Positions 1-9,614 of a stretch of DNA of 64,000 nt are shown piece by piece. Position 1 is the first letter of the stretch. Each line of letters starts with the position of its first letter. The stretch is from NCBI GenBank assembly GCA_017938145.1, contig JAGBCB010000014.1, positions 20,262-84,261 on the forward strand. The letters run 5' to 3'. The DNA comes from Lachnospiraceae bacterium. GTDB lineage: Bacteria > Bacillota > Clostridia > Lachnospirales > Lachnospiraceae. The notes beneath the pieces are model-generated. The model searched no databases. It saw only the letters and a program-made list of their open reading frames with translations, and was not told the origin of the DNA. Both the position numbers and the translations under genes were made by a program.

Positions 1-3000
1 CGGCGTTGGCGTACTCGTCGGTGTCGCTGTTGGTATTGGTGTTACCGTTGGCGTCGGAGTATTAGTTGGTGTTGGCGTCGGGGTTGGTGTCACCGATACC
101 CACTGTGCTGTGAAGGTCACATCTGTATCCTCATTATAGCTCAGTGCTAAATCGCTGCCTTCGGTAGACTCCTCAGCAGCAAAGGTATAAAGCACATTTC
201 TCACTGTTGTTACCCAACCGTCAAAATTGTAGCCTTCTTTAAGTGGTGCCGCAAGCATGGTAACTACATAATTCACCACATCTGCGCCTGTCTGGGTCAT
301 GGTCTGTACAACATTTTCCATGCTGTCACCAAGAATTCCTCCATTCAGGTCAAAGGTAATAGTTGCAGTTGCCTGCTCCTGCCACTGGGCAGTAAAGGTT
401 ATTGTTTGATTAGCAACGGAAGCATAGTCAAGACCGGTTCCTACCTGACCACCTGCCTGGATGTTCTCAAGAACTTCGTCGCCGATAGTTACATTCCAGC
501 CAAGGAAAAACTTGCCTTCCTCAACAGGGAGGTTCTCCGGTGCATACATATTAACAACCGTTTCTTCTGCACTCAAAGTAGCTTTTCCGCTCCATTCCGC
601 GGTTTCCACACCGTCATACAAAAAATCAATCCACTGGGCTTCGATAACTGCTTTCCCATTACTGTTTGTGACATTTTCCCAGTGAAAGGTCATTACTGCA
701 CCCGGCTGACCGTACTGTGGTGTTCCCAGGTTACTGTACCAGGCAAGGAAGGAGCTTCCTTCCTCTCCGGCCGGAATATCTGCAGGTAAGGTTACAGTAA
801 AGGAAGTATCTGCTTCCTCTCCATCAATAGTCTCAGTCTGCACTACCTCTCCATCCGGAACCATAACATAGTTAATAACCGCAGACCTTTTCCAAATTGC
901 GGAAAGCTCATATTCCATGGTAGAACCCGCATCAGCTCCAAAGGACAGCGTTGCAGTGGCAGCATCTCCCGTTTCAAAAATCTGTACTTCTCCTGCTTCA
1001 TTGGTATATTGCCAGCCGCTCAAAATATAACCTGTTCTGGTCACTTCTGCATTTGTTGGCAAAGTTACTTCAAAGTCAGTCTGTCCGACTTCTGTCTGAT
1101 AAATAGTCTGAGCAGTACCTGCATAAGTACCGCCGTTAGCGTTAAATGTAACCCGAGCCATACTGGCATCCTGCCAGTTGGATTGTATTGTCATGGTAGA
1201 ATATGCATAATTTCCGTAATCAAACTCGACTGCCGTGGTTTCCAAACTATCAGCAGACGAAGTTGTAAATATACCACCGGACTCCGCAGAATAAGGGAAA
1301 TCTGCGCCGATAATCGTCCATCCGGTAAATATTTTACCTTCTACCGTTGGTGCTTGCGGAGCCTGCAGGTTAAAGACATTCTCACCTCTGTTTACAACAG
1401 AAGCCAGACCGCTCCAGGACCCTACATCTACCGGAAAATCCTCTGTTCCGTGGATAAAGGCCTGTCTCAGCCATAAGGATACAAAATTAATGGAATTTTC
1501 GTATTCTGCCAGATTATCCCAGTATACAGTGACCGTTTCTCCCGGCAGATAAAATGCCCGGTCTGCGCTGATACTGTTCAAACTGTCGCTCCAAATGAGA
1601 AACACTGCATCATTAGGAACCGTTGTTGCCAGACTTTCCTGCGGAAGTGTCAGTGTAAACTCCGTTTCGCCCTCAACCTGCGTCCGGACAATTTCTTCTT
1701 GTAAAGGTATTCCGCTCGGGTCAGCATAATTGATGGCAGCCTCCGCCAACCAAAGTGCGGTAAATGTCGGAGGAACTTCTGTCTCACCAAAATTCCAGGT
1801 AAAGTCAGGTGTTTCATTTGCCGCATACACAAAGGTTTCTGCTTCCGTCACATACTCCCATCCCGCAAAGGTATAACCTGCCCTGGTCGGCGTACCGGAT
1901 GGCATGGTTACAGTGTAGGTTGTCTGAGTCTTTTCTGATTGATATACAGTGTGATAATACATACTTTGATGGGTTATGTTTTCCTCATCAACATACTCAC
2001 CCATCTCACTCAAATCAAAGATTACTTCTGCAGAATCTGCTGTAATCCAGTTGGCGGCAAAACTGACAGTCGTATCTTCCCCATAGGAAAACGAATACGG
2101 AACCAAATCTTCTTCCGTGGACACAACCCCTCCTGCTTCTGCAGAAAGTCCTGTATCCAGAGAATCGGTATAAACCATCCAGTTGTTAAAAATATACGAA
2201 GGATCTTCTGCAACCGGAATTTCCTTTGGCGCCTGAAGCGTATATCCGGCGGACGCTGCAGTTCCTGCAGGAATCACGGAAACACTACCGCTATACGTGC
2301 CAAAAGAAATATCGCTGCTTTCAAATTCTGCTGTCAGCCAAGTAGCTCTCAAATCCACTATATTAGAGGATTGCATAGACTGCCAGGTTGCATATTCTAT
2401 GGTTTCTCCCGGCAAATAGTAAGACTGCCCAAAATTATTATACCAGGACAAAAAAGATTTCCCATCTGCCGCAGGAGCCTCACCAACCGTAATTACCGGC
2501 GGAACATCTTCTCCGCCTTCTCCCACATTTACTACATTATACGGCGTTGTGGCAGACACACTGTCATAATATATTACCATTGCCTGATTTTCGGTTAAAG
2601 GAGAAACATCATAGACTGAATCACCATTAGCTTTGGCATAAGTAAACTGCACCGGAATACCATCACTATTTACAAATTCCCCGAGTTCGAAATCATAATT
2701 AAAGGTCTGTTTAGTTGCCGCTTCCGTCAGTTGCCAGCCAATAAAATTATAACCGTACATCTCAGGCGTTCCGCCAGGCGGCTGAATCGTATAGGTATCA
2801 TCTGCGCCATGCACCACTGTGCACTTTCCGATAACATCCGCATTACTTATCTTGGTTGCTTCCAATATAACCTGAACAAAAACAGGTTTCAAGGAAACTT
2901 GAATATTTTGGTTATAATCGATAGTTTCACCGGTTGATATTTCTTCCCAGGAGATTGTTTTTTGCTGACCTGCTCCGATATAAACCGGAAAAGAAGAACC

Positions 3001-3303
3001 ATCCGCAGAAACCACCTGCCACATTAACAATTCACCATAAGTCCCGGTGGTTTCCGGCGCCCCTGATGTATCAATCGTTACCGTATAGCCTTCCGCTTCA
3101 CTTCCACTTTGATAAAAGACGCCGGTACTGCCCGTTTCAGACCCGCTTTCATCCAAGTAGCTAACCGTTACGCTTGTTACACCGGGTTCAGCGCTTATCC
3201 TGATTTCCGGCACACCAAACACCATCGCTCCCACAATTAGTGCGAACGTCAGCGTCCATGCCAGTAACGACCTAGCCCTGTTTTTTAATTCTCTTACCCC
3301 CAT
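1..3303 (-). CDS. Secreted InlB-type B-repeat surface protein, C-terminus beyond window
   Basis: Minus-strand open frame from an ATG at 3303 to the left edge, with no stop in 1101 codons, so the C-terminus lies outside. The start follows a strong AGGAGG site. The N-terminus has basic residues, a hydrophobic stretch (LLAWTLTFALIVGAMVFGV) and a probable cleavage after ISA. The rest is a string of about 60-80-residue repeats of the Listeria-Bacteroides (InlB B-repeat) type, recognisable from recurring phrases such as GYTFAGWEY, GKIFTGWTI, GYNFDGWVT and FTAQW. Several unusual repeats read FLAWYSN or FLSWYNN. The last visible 20 or so residues are a Thr-Pro linker (TPTPTPTNTPTPTVTPIPT), which suggests another domain or an anchor follows. 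Likely an extracellular adhesin or structural protein; ligand unknown. Its first codons overlap the end of the upstream membrane-protein gene, suggesting translational coupling. Confidence 0.85.
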   Translation of the reverse strand, partial: MGVRELKNRARSLLAWTLTFALIVGAMVFGVPEIRISAEPGVTSVTVSYLDESGSETGSTGVFYQSGSEAEGYTVTIDTSGAPETTGTYGELLMWQVVSADGSSFPVYIGAGQQKTISWEEISTGETIDYNQNIQVSLKPVFVQVILEATKISNADVIGKCTVVHGADDTYTIQPPGGTPEMYGYNFIGWQLTEAATKQTFNYDFELGEFVNSDGIPVQFTYAKANGDSVYDVSPLTENQAMVIYYDSVSATTPYNVVNVGEGGEDVPPVITVGEAPAADGKSFLSWYNNFGQSYYLPGETIEYATWQSMQSSNIVDLRATWLTAEFESSDISFGTYSGSVSVIPAGTAASAGYTLQAPKEIPVAEDPSYIFNNWMVYTDSLDTGLSAEAGGVVSTEEDLVPYSFSYGEDTTVSFAANWITADSAEVIFDLSEMGEYVDEENITHQSMYYHTVYQSEKTQTTYTVTMPSGTPTRAGYTFAGWEYVTEAETFVYAANETPDFTWNFGETEVPPTFTALWLAEAAINYADPSGIPLQEEIVRTQVEGETEFTLTLPQESLATTVPNDAVFLIWSDSLNSISADRAFYLPGETVTVYWDNLAEYENSINFVSLWLRQAFIHGTEDFPVDVGSWSGLASVVNRGENVFNLQAPQAPTVEGKIFTGWTIIGADFPYSAESGGIFTTSSADSLETTAVEFDYGNYAYSTMTIQSNWQDASMARVTFNANGGTYAGTAQTIYQTEVGQTDFEVTLPTNAEVTRTGYILSGWQYTNEAGEVQIFETGDAATATLSFGADAGSTMEYELSAIWKRSAVINYVMVPDGEVVQTETIDGEEADTSFTVTLPADIPAGEEGSSFLAWYSNLGTPQYGQPGAVMTFHWENVTNSNGKAVIEAQWIDFLYDGVETAEWSGKATLSAEETVVNMYAPENLPVEEGKFFLGWNVTIGDEVLENIQAGGQVGTGLDYASVANQTITFTAQWQEQATATITFDLNGGILGDSMENVVQTMTQTGADVVNYVVTMLAAPLKEGYNFDGWVTTVRNVLYTFAAEESTEGSDLALSYNEDTDVTFTAQWVSVTPTPTPTPTNTPTPTVTPIPTATPTSTPTP

Positions 3304-4700
3304 TTTTTTCTCCTCCTTCGTAAAAACTCCCAATCAAACAGGTGTATAATTCCTGCCGAAAAGCAAATAATTGTCCCATATAAGGAACGATATACAAAAA
3401 AACAATGCTCTGTAGAATGATTGTTTAACACCATCATCCGTAACATTGGTATTGCTCCAAGTAAAAACAGGATACCGGACAGCACTTCCACCGGCCCCGG
3501 TTTCCGGAATAAATATATGACCGCCGCTATTATCAGTCCGATAACCAACAATAACAATGCCAGTTTTTCCAAACTGATTTTTCCGCTGAGTCCCAGTAAT
3601 AAGCGGATATTGATAACCACCGCCGACAAAAACTGCGGAAGTACATCTCCTCCTGCATTTTGCAAAGCTTCCGCCGGAATGCCGTTCCCGCTCAGGCTGT
3701 CGATGGCATAATTGGTAACGCTGTTTCCCTGTCTTCCCGCCAGTTGGGAAAGCGCCGCTGAAAACCTTTCTTCTCCGTAAAAAGCGGAAGCCAGGGTCCA
3801 CTTTACCAGATAGGAACCTATATAAGCCATTCCCCAGCAACAACCCGCACGGAGCAAATACAAAACTTCCTCTTTGAAGCTTTTTAGAGTTCCCTTCCTG
3901 CGCCAAATCCCGTAAACAATTGCCATCGGAATCACAAAGGCCAGTGTTTCCGTTGTCAGAAAATCAAAAAATGCAACACATACTCCGCTGACAATGCAAA
4001 GCTGAATAATCCGCTCTCTTTTTTCCTCCCACAGCACCATGCAAACGGAGCAGAGAAACGTAATCAGAAATACCGGAAAATATTCAATGCAGAAGCCTGC
4101 CATCCAAACCTGTACCGATAGGGCACCAAGCCACAGGAGTATAGTAGACAAGTACTGTTTTTGCCGTACCAGCAACGTAGTGAGTACCAGCATGCAGACA
4201 AGTAATGTCCCGATAAAAATCCAACGAATTTGCTGTAATGTGAACAGCACAAATAGTGGTTTTAAGACCATTAGCATTCCATGCCAATAACGGTCATACA
4301 AAGTATCATTCGGTTTCTCAAACCTTATTCTTTCTGTCAAAAGCTCCGTCATGCTTTTTTCTAAATTCATTTTATCCGAATAAAACGGCGACATTACCGT
4401 TTCCCAAAGCAGATTTTCCCCGTCCACGGAATACAAAATATTCATAGTGGTAGCATCCGCATAATTATGTATTTCCGTTCTGCGGTCGCCGGGTTTCAGC
4501 TGATGAAAAAGCTCTTCATTCTCCAGCAAATAATTTGCAGACTCCAGCAAATTTTCCCTGATTTTATATTTAGGAATACAGCATGCAAAAAAGAGCAAGG
4601 CAAACAAAATTCCTAACGTTATCAGAAAACACAAAATTCCCTTGCCCGCATTTTTTACAAACCATTTCAACTTGTCATTATTATTGTCTTTTTTATACAT
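3294..4700 (-). CDS. Polytopic membrane protein of unknown function
   Basis: 468 residues. There is one N-terminal membrane segment (about residues 17-41), an extracytoplasmic domain of roughly 110 residues (containing NYADATTMNILYSV), then about eight or nine hydrophobic segments to the C-terminus. The layout, with a first helix, a large first outer loop and many later helices, is like GT-C type membrane glycosyltransferases, but I see no catalytic motif I can name, so the function stays open. It has its own sigma-A-like promoter at 4740-4768. The stop codon lies inside the start region of the downstream B-repeat protein (10-base overlap), so the two proteins are probably made together. An export or surface-modification role for that protein would fit but is inference. 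Confidence 0.75.
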   Translation of the reverse strand: MYKKDNNNDKLKWFVKNAGKGILCFLITLGILFALLFFACCIPKYKIRENLLESANYLLENEELFHQLKPGDRRTEIHNYADATTMNILYSVDGENLLWETVMSPFYSDKMNLEKSMTELLTERIRFEKPNDTLYDRYWHGMLMVLKPLFVLFTLQQIRWIFIGTLLVCMLVLTTLLVRQKQYLSTILLWLGALSVQVWMAGFCIEYFPVFLITFLCSVCMVLWEEKRERIIQLCIVSGVCVAFFDFLTTETLAFVIPMAIVYGIWRRKGTLKSFKEEVLYLLRAGCCWGMAYIGSYLVKWTLASAFYGEERFSAALSQLAGRQGNSVTNYAIDSLSGNGIPAEALQNAGGDVLPQFLSAVVINIRLLLGLSGKISLEKLALLLLVIGLIIAAVIYLFRKPGPVEVLSGILFLLGAIPMLRMMVLNNHSTEHCFFVYRSLYGTIICFSAGIIHLFDWEFLRRRRKKWG

Positions 4701-4739
4701 TTTTACATCCTGCTTTTATGTAAAAATCCCCTACTATAG

Positions 4740-4768
4740 ATTTTACTAATCTGCACTTTTTCTGTCAA
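4740..4768 (-). promoter_or_regulatory. Sigma-A-type promoter for the membrane/B-repeat protein operon
   Basis: Minus strand TTGACA at 4768-4763, 17-base spacer, TAAAAT at 4745-4740, about 40 bases before the ATG at 4700. Confidence 0.6.
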
Positions 4769-4804
4769 CTTATTTCCATTAAAATATGTTCAAATAAAAG
4801 AAGA

Positions 4805-4818
4805 GTACCCTATGGTAC
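4805..4818 (-). terminator. Weak terminator-like hairpin after the MATE gene
   Basis: Short GTACC/GGTAC stem followed on the minus strand by a T-rich stretch (TCTTCTTTTATTTG). The stem is only five pairs, so this is a tentative call. Confidence 0.3.
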
Positions 4819-4837
4819 CCTACTTATTCCCCCGGAA

Positions 4838-6199
4838 TTACCCCCGGATTGCCTTTGTCTTCCAGCCGCCCTGCACATATCTGCCCATTGCCAAAAGAAG
4901 CGATATAATCCATCCAAGATTAAAGCCCCACCAGATTACATCCACACCAAACCGGCCGGCAAATCCAACCGTAACCACCAGTCGGATTACAAAGCTGAGC
5001 AAGGTTGTCAGAACGAACCAGCACATGTCACCGCTTCCTTTAAACGTTGCCTTAACCAGCATATATGCTGCAAAGATAATCAGGCAGGCGCCAACCACCC
5101 GGATGTACTCCGCTCCTACCGATAATGCCAGTGTCACATCCGCCTCCGTATCCGATAAAAACAGGCGGATAATCGGCTCTGCAAAAATTTCAAACAGCAC
5201 AGTAATTCCTAAAGAGACTGCACCACAACAAACAATGGAAGACCTAAGACCCGGCCAAATCCGTTCTGTTTTTCCTGCTCCCATATTCTGGCCTACAAAA
5301 CCGGAATAAGCGTTAGCATAATTGATTGGAATGGCAATGGCAAGATTAATAACCTTGGATGCAGCGGCTGTTCCCGCCATTACCGCAGAACCAAAACTAT
5401 TAATAGTTGCCTGCACCACCACCGAGCCCACAGAAACAATGGACTGTTGAAGAGCAGAAGGAAGCGCAAACCGAAGCATGGTCATCAGCAATTTACCGTC
5501 AAAGAAAGCACTTCTTCCGTCTTCAGTTTTTAGCGCCGGAAATTCCTTCAGGAGTCTTGGCATATCCGTAAGGGCCAGCACCATGGCAAGCAGCTGGGAA
5601 ATTGCTGTAGCTGCAGCTGCCCCTGCCACACCCCAGTGAAAGTTCACAATAAACACCAGGTCAAAAACCACGTTTACTACAGAAGAAATTATTAAAAACT
5701 TCAGCGGTGTTTTTGAATTTCCGAGGGCCATATATACGCTGCTTAAAGCATTATATAAGAAAATCGGCACACTGCCCAAAAAGTAAAAACGCAAATAATC
5801 TACCCCCATCGGAACGATCTCCAACGGTGTTTTTACATAAATCAGAAGTGGTTCGGCATAAATCCACATCAAAATTGTGCTTAACAGCCCTACAACTGTA
5901 GAAAACACGGATGAGGTAGTGGCGCAAAGTCGTATTTTATCTGACTTTCCCGCACCAAAATACTGAGAAATAACGATACCCGCTCCCAATGCAAGGCCTG
6001 TGGCCAGCTGTGCAAATACCGCCGTAATACTGCCTGCACTGCCTACCGCTGCCAACGCATCCTGTCCCAGATAGTTTCCCACAATCAATGTATCAATCAC
6101 ATTGTAAAATTGCTGAAATAAATTGGACAGTATCATCGGCACCGCAAAGAAAAATATGGTTTTAAACGGATTCCCTTCTGTCATGTTAGTCGTCTTCAT
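4838..6199 (-). CDS. MATE family multidrug/sodium antiporter
   Basis: Polytopic transporter with two related halves of six helices, about 453 residues from the chosen start. The N-terminal signature NVIDTLIVGNYLGQDALAAVG and the later FVGQNMGAGKTERI segment are typical of the DinF/NorM-like MATE group, which exports cationic drugs or metabolites using Na+ or H+ gradients. I start at the ATG at 6199 (MKTTNMTEGNPFK), which matches the family N-terminus. A longer TTG-initiated frame from 6277 would read through a terminator-like hairpin at 6234-6261 and adds 26 residues with no family character. Substrate unknown. A second MATE gene lies at 47858-49225, but the two are clearly divergent copies. 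Confidence 0.92.
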   Translation of the reverse strand: MKTTNMTEGNPFKTIFFFAVPMILSNLFQQFYNVIDTLIVGNYLGQDALAAVGSAGSITAVFAQLATGLALGAGIVISQYFGAGKSDKIRLCATTSSVFSTVVGLLSTILMWIYAEPLLIYVKTPLEIVPMGVDYLRFYFLGSVPIFLYNALSSVYMALGNSKTPLKFLIISSVVNVVFDLVFIVNFHWGVAGAAAATAISQLLAMVLALTDMPRLLKEFPALKTEDGRSAFFDGKLLMTMLRFALPSALQQSIVSVGSVVVQATINSFGSAVMAGTAAASKVINLAIAIPINYANAYSGFVGQNMGAGKTERIWPGLRSSIVCCGAVSLGITVLFEIFAEPIIRLFLSDTEADVTLALSVGAEYIRVVGACLIIFAAYMLVKATFKGSGDMCWFVLTTLLSFVIRLVVTVGFAGRFGVDVIWWGFNLGWIISLLLAMGRYVQGGWKTKAIRG

Positions 6200-6226
6200 T
6201 CCACTGCGCCTATTCTTTCTAAGTAT

Positions 6227-6261
6227 ATTAAAACCGGCAGAAGTAGTATTCCTCCTGCCGG
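6227..6261 (-). terminator. Hairpin terminator upstream of MATE gene
   Basis: CCGGCAG/CTGCCGG arms at 6255-6261 and 6234-6240 with further pairing inside, followed on the minus strand by TTTTAAT. It sits in the MATE leader 28 bases before the chosen start, so it may end readthrough from thrS or act as an attenuator. Confidence 0.5.
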
Positions 6262-6303
6262 CCTCTTTTATGCTCAACTATTCAGTCCCTTCATAGTTAA
6301 GCA

Positions 6304-6345
6304 GGCAAAAATCCATCTCAAATTGCTACACAATGGATTTTTGCC
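6304..6345 (-). repeat. Perfect 13-bp inverted repeat after thrS, probable terminator
   Basis: GGCAAAAATCCAT (6304-6316) and ATGGATTTTTGCC (6333-6345) flank a 16-base loop, 58 bases past the thrS stop. The U-run would be inside the 3' arm, so termination is likely but not textbook. Confidence 0.5.
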
Positions 6346-6402
6346 CACTTGAATCACTGTTATACGACCTCAGCAGCCAGTGCTTCGGTCTGTAATAAAC
6401 AA

Positions 6403-8367
6403 CTACTTACTTTCTTCTACCACTTCAATCTTGCGGATTTCTCTGGTACGGATTTCCTTGCAGATATCATCAATGAATGTCTGCAATGGCTTCTGGCCTT
6501 CGTCACCAAGGAAGCGGCTTCTTACGGAAACAACGCCTTCCTCTTCTTCCTTCTGGCCAACCACCAGCATGTATGGTACACGGTCTAATCTGGAAGCACG
6601 GATTCTGTAACCAATCTTTTCGGAACGGTTATCTACAGTTGCAAGCACGCCGTTCTTCTTTAATTCCTTCTGTACCTTTTCTGCATAGTCGTTGTACTTT
6701 TCGGAGATTGGAAGCACACGAACCTGCTCCGGACACAGCCAGGTTGGGAATAAGCCGGCATACTTTTCAGTTAACCATGCCAGTGTTCTTTCATAGCAGC
6801 CCATGGATGTTCTGTGGATGATATATGGGCGAACCTTATCACCGTTCTGGTCGATATAGTACATATCAAACTGCTCAGCAAGCAGGGCATCCCACTGGAT
6901 GGTAATCATGGTATCTTCCTTACCGTATACGTTCTTTGCCTGAATATCTACCTTTGGTCCGTAGAATGCTGCTTCGCCAACACCTTCCACGAACTTGATG
7001 TCTAACTCATTTAATACGTCTCGAATGTGCTGCTGTGTCTCTTCCCAAACTTCTGCGGAACCGATATACTTTTCGGAATTGTCAGGGTCCCACTTGGAGA
7101 GACGGTAGGTTACATCTTCTTCTACGCCAAGAGTCTGTAAGCAGTGCTTAGCAAGAGCAAGACAGTTCTTAAATTCTTCTACCATCTGGTCCGGACGCAC
7201 AATTAAGTGACCCTCGGAAATGGTGAACTGACGAACTCTTGTTAAACCGTGCATTTCGCCGGAATCTTCGTTACGGAACAGTGTGGATGTTTCACCGTAG
7301 CGGATAGGCAGATCCTTATAGGACTTCTGGCTTGCCTTATATACATAGTACTGGAATGGGCAGGTCATCGGACGGAGAGCAAATACTTCCTTGTCCTTTT
7401 CTTCTTCGCCCATAACGAACATGCCGTCCTTGTAGTGATCCCAGTGACCGGAAATCTTGTAAAGGTCGCTCTTTGCCATTAAAGGAGTCTTGGTACGAAC
7501 GTAGCCCCACTCGTTATCTTCTAAGTCTTCAATCCAACGCTGCATGGTCTGAATTATCTTAGCGCCCTTTGGCATTAAGAGTGGCAGACCCTGGCCGATA
7601 ACGTCAACGGTGGTGAAGAGTTCCATTTCACGGCCAAGCTTGTTGTGGTCGCGAAGCTTGATATCCTCTAAATGCTTTAAATACGTATCTAAGTCTGCGC
7701 TCTTTGTAAATGCAGTACCGTAAACTCTGGTTAACATCTTGTTCTTTTCGCTGCCTCTCCAGTAAGCGCCGGAGGAGGAAATGAGCTTGATTGCCTTTAA
7801 AGGCTTTGTGCTCATCAGGTGAGGACCTGCACAAAGGTCGGTAAACTCGCCCTGGCTGTAGAAGGAAATTACTGCATCCTCAGGGAGATCGTTGATTAAC
7901 TCAACCTTGTATGGTTCGCCCTTGCCCTCCATGTACTTGATAGCTTCGGAACGAGGAAGCTCGAAACGTGTGATTTCTGCGCCTTCCTTGATAATCTTCT
8001 TCATTTCTGCTTCGATAGCATCTAATGCGGCACGGTCCAAGGATGGAAGATCAAAGTCATAATAGAAACCGGTATCGATGGATGGACCAATGGCTAACTT
8101 TGCTTCCGGATACAGTCTCTTTACTGCTTCTGCCAATACATGGGAAGCGGTATGACGGTATGCAGCCTTACCTGCCTCGTCATTAAACGTTAAAATGTTT
8201 AATTCTGCGTCTGCCTCTACTACAGTTCTTAAGTCTACTACCTGACCGTTAAGTTCAGCGGCACAAGCCATTCTTGCAAGGCCTTCGCTGATGTCCTTTG
8301 CGATGTCGATAATCGCCATAGAATTTGCGTACTCTTTAAAAGAGCCGTCTTTTAATGTGATTTTCAT
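6403..8367 (-). CDS. thrS: Threonyl-tRNA synthetase
   Basis: Class II aminoacyl-tRNA synthetase that charges tRNA-Thr, about 654 residues, as expected for the family. Domain order: N-terminal TGS domain (MKITLKDGSFKEY), editing domain with HTASHVLAEAVKRLYP and the zinc-binding-like CAGPHL segment, catalytic core with motif 2 region GETSTLFRNEDSGEMHGLTR and motif 3 around HRTSMGCYERTLA, then the C-terminal anticodon-binding domain (LPISEKYNDYAEKVQKEL). I chose the ATG at 8367 because AAAGGAG lies just before it and the sequence begins at the TGS domain; an upstream in-frame ATG at 8424 falls inside the leader terminator. Expression is controlled by the T-box leader at 8425-8690. Confidence 0.97.
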   Translation of the reverse strand: MKITLKDGSFKEYANSMAIIDIAKDISEGLARMACAAELNGQVVDLRTVVEADAELNILTFNDEAGKAAYRHTASHVLAEAVKRLYPEAKLAIGPSIDTGFYYDFDLPSLDRAALDAIEAEMKKIIKEGAEITRFELPRSEAIKYMEGKGEPYKVELINDLPEDAVISFYSQGEFTDLCAGPHLMSTKPLKAIKLISSSGAYWRGSEKNKMLTRVYGTAFTKSADLDTYLKHLEDIKLRDHNKLGREMELFTTVDVIGQGLPLLMPKGAKIIQTMQRWIEDLEDNEWGYVRTKTPLMAKSDLYKISGHWDHYKDGMFVMGEEEKDKEVFALRPMTCPFQYYVYKASQKSYKDLPIRYGETSTLFRNEDSGEMHGLTRVRQFTISEGHLIVRPDQMVEEFKNCLALAKHCLQTLGVEEDVTYRLSKWDPDNSEKYIGSAEVWEETQQHIRDVLNELDIKFVEGVGEAAFYGPKVDIQAKNVYGKEDTMITIQWDALLAEQFDMYYIDQNGDKVRPYIIHRTSMGCYERTLAWLTEKYAGLFPTWLCPEQVRVLPISEKYNDYAEKVQKELKKNGVLATVDNRSEKIGYRIRASRLDRVPYMLVVGQKEEEEGVVSVRSRFLGDEGQKPLQTFIDDICKEIRTREIRKIEVVEESK

Positions 8368-8424
8368 ACTTTTTGTCTCCTTTCTTCTCTGACTTGCGTG
8401 ATAAGCATTTTGCTTATTCCGCAA

Positions 8425-8690
8425 ATAAAAAGCCCGTCACTTCTAATACCTGTTGGTACTAAAAGGGACGAGCGTACAATACAATTTACCCGCGGTTCCA
8501 CCCTAGTTAAAGGAATACTCCTTCCGGCTTCATTCTGATGGTAACGGAATCACCGGGACGCTTAATTCACGCCCACTCCGAGGTGGTCTTCGGCTGCTTC
8601 GTGTTAGAATGCTTACACCTTTTACATTCCTCTCTGAAACGGTTCACAGCGTACTCTTCTCTTCAACGCATTGGGTTTATGAAACTGTAA
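8425..8690 (-). promoter_or_regulatory. T-box riboswitch leader of thrS
   Basis: The canonical T-box sequence AGGGTGGAACCGCG is on the minus strand at 8504-8491. Downstream is the competing terminator: GCTCGTC (8475-8469 region) pairs with GACGGGC, followed by CTTTTTATTT near 8425. Upstream, the stem I region contains the GAAGAGAAGAGTACG segment and an AAGACCACCTCGGAG stretch, with two possible ACC (Thr) specifier triplets. Uncharged tRNA-Thr would pair with the specifier and the T-box bulge, favour the antiterminator and raise thrS expression. The specifier identity agrees with the downstream gene. Confidence 0.93.
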
Positions 8691-8693
8691 ATT

Positions 8694-8723
8694 AGTATAG
8701 CACCGTGTACTTCATTTTGTCAA
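8694..8723 (-). promoter_or_regulatory. Promoter of the thrS T-box transcript
   Basis: TTGACA (8723-8718), 18-base spacer, TATACT (8699-8694) on the minus strand, directly before the leader. Confidence 0.75.
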
Positions 8724-8810
8724 TGAAAAGATATTAATTTTGTTTTGCACCCCGGCACACCTATCGCCATATACTAACATCAGAAAAGAGAGTATATATT
8801 GGAGAATCCC

Positions 8811-9614
8811 ATGGATAATTACGTTTTACTGGCACTGCTTGCCACTTTAGGTACATGGTTTGTGACGGCCCTGGGTGCAGCAACCGTTGTCTTTTTTTCC
8901 ACACCGAACCCAAAGATACTTAACCTGATGCTGGGCTTTGCTTCCGGTGTCATGATTGCCGCCAGTTTCTGGTCGCTGTTACAGCCCGCCATCGAACGGG
9001 CAGAAGCCATGGACGGTCTGCCGGCCTATTTGGTGGCCACCATCGGTTTTCTGCTGGGTGCCGGCTTTATGTGGGCTTCGGATAAAATAGTAACCAGGGC
9101 AACCACCCGGGCAAATTCTTCCACAGGCAAGCAAAACGAAAAACTAAACCGCATTATTATGCTGGTACTTTCCATTACCCTGCACAATATTCCGGAGGGT
9201 CTTGCGGTTGGTGTTGCCTTTGGTGCCCTCGCCGGAGAAGGTTATACCACGGAAGCCCTTCTCGGTGCCGTTTCCGTTGCCATCGGTATCGGCCTGCAAA
9301 ACTTTCCGGAGGGCGCAGCAGTTTCCCTTCCTCTCCGTCGGGAAGGATATTCCCGCAAGAAAAGCTTTTTCCTCGGTCAGTCCTCCGGTATGGTGGAACC
9401 AATTGCGGGCGTACTCGGCGCTCTATTGGTGGTTTATGTAGAACCTATTTTGCCATACGCTCTGGCTTTCGCTGCCGGCGCCATGATTTTAGTTGCGGTA
9501 CACGAACTGATTCCGGAATGCCAGAAAAATCAAAAATCCCAGCCCTATACTGCCACTATCGGCATTGTGCTGGGATTTGCGGTCATGATGCTGTTGGATG
9601 TTATGCTGGGTTAA
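8811..9614 (+). CDS. ZIP family divalent metal transporter
   Basis: 267 residues with eight predicted helices. The metal-site motifs of ZIP proteins are clear: HNIPEGLAVGVAFGALAGEG in helix IV and NFPEGAAVSLPLRREGYSRK in helix V, plus GMVEPIAGVLGALLV in helix VI. It resembles the bacterial ZupT/GufA group that imports zinc, iron or manganese. The ATG at 8811 has GGAG six bases before it and begins DNYVLLALLATLGTWF; a TTG four codons upstream is less likely. A possible -10 (TATACT, 8770-8775) precedes it. It converges on the dihydrouridine synthase gene and the two stop codons overlap. Confidence 0.92.
   Translation: MDNYVLLALLATLGTWFVTALGAATVVFFSTPNPKILNLMLGFASGVMIAASFWSLLQPAIERAEAMDGLPAYLVATIGFLLGAGFMWASDKIVTRATTRANSSTGKQNEKLNRIIMLVLSITLHNIPEGLAVGVAFGALAGEGYTTEALLGAVSVAIGIGLQNFPEGAAVSLPLRREGYSRKKSFFLGQSSGMVEPIAGVLGALLVVYVEPILPYALAFAAGAMILVAVHELIPECQKNQKSQPYTATIGIVLGFAVMMLLDVMLG

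Noticed and set aside
406-2598. Plus-strand open frames opposite the B-repeat protein
   Set aside because: The minus strand is open over the whole 3.3 kb with a signal peptide and repeat domains, so the others are shadows.
6275-6277. TTG start for the first MATE gene
   Set aside because: It would translate through a terminator-like hairpin and adds residues not found in the family; ATG at 6199 fits better.
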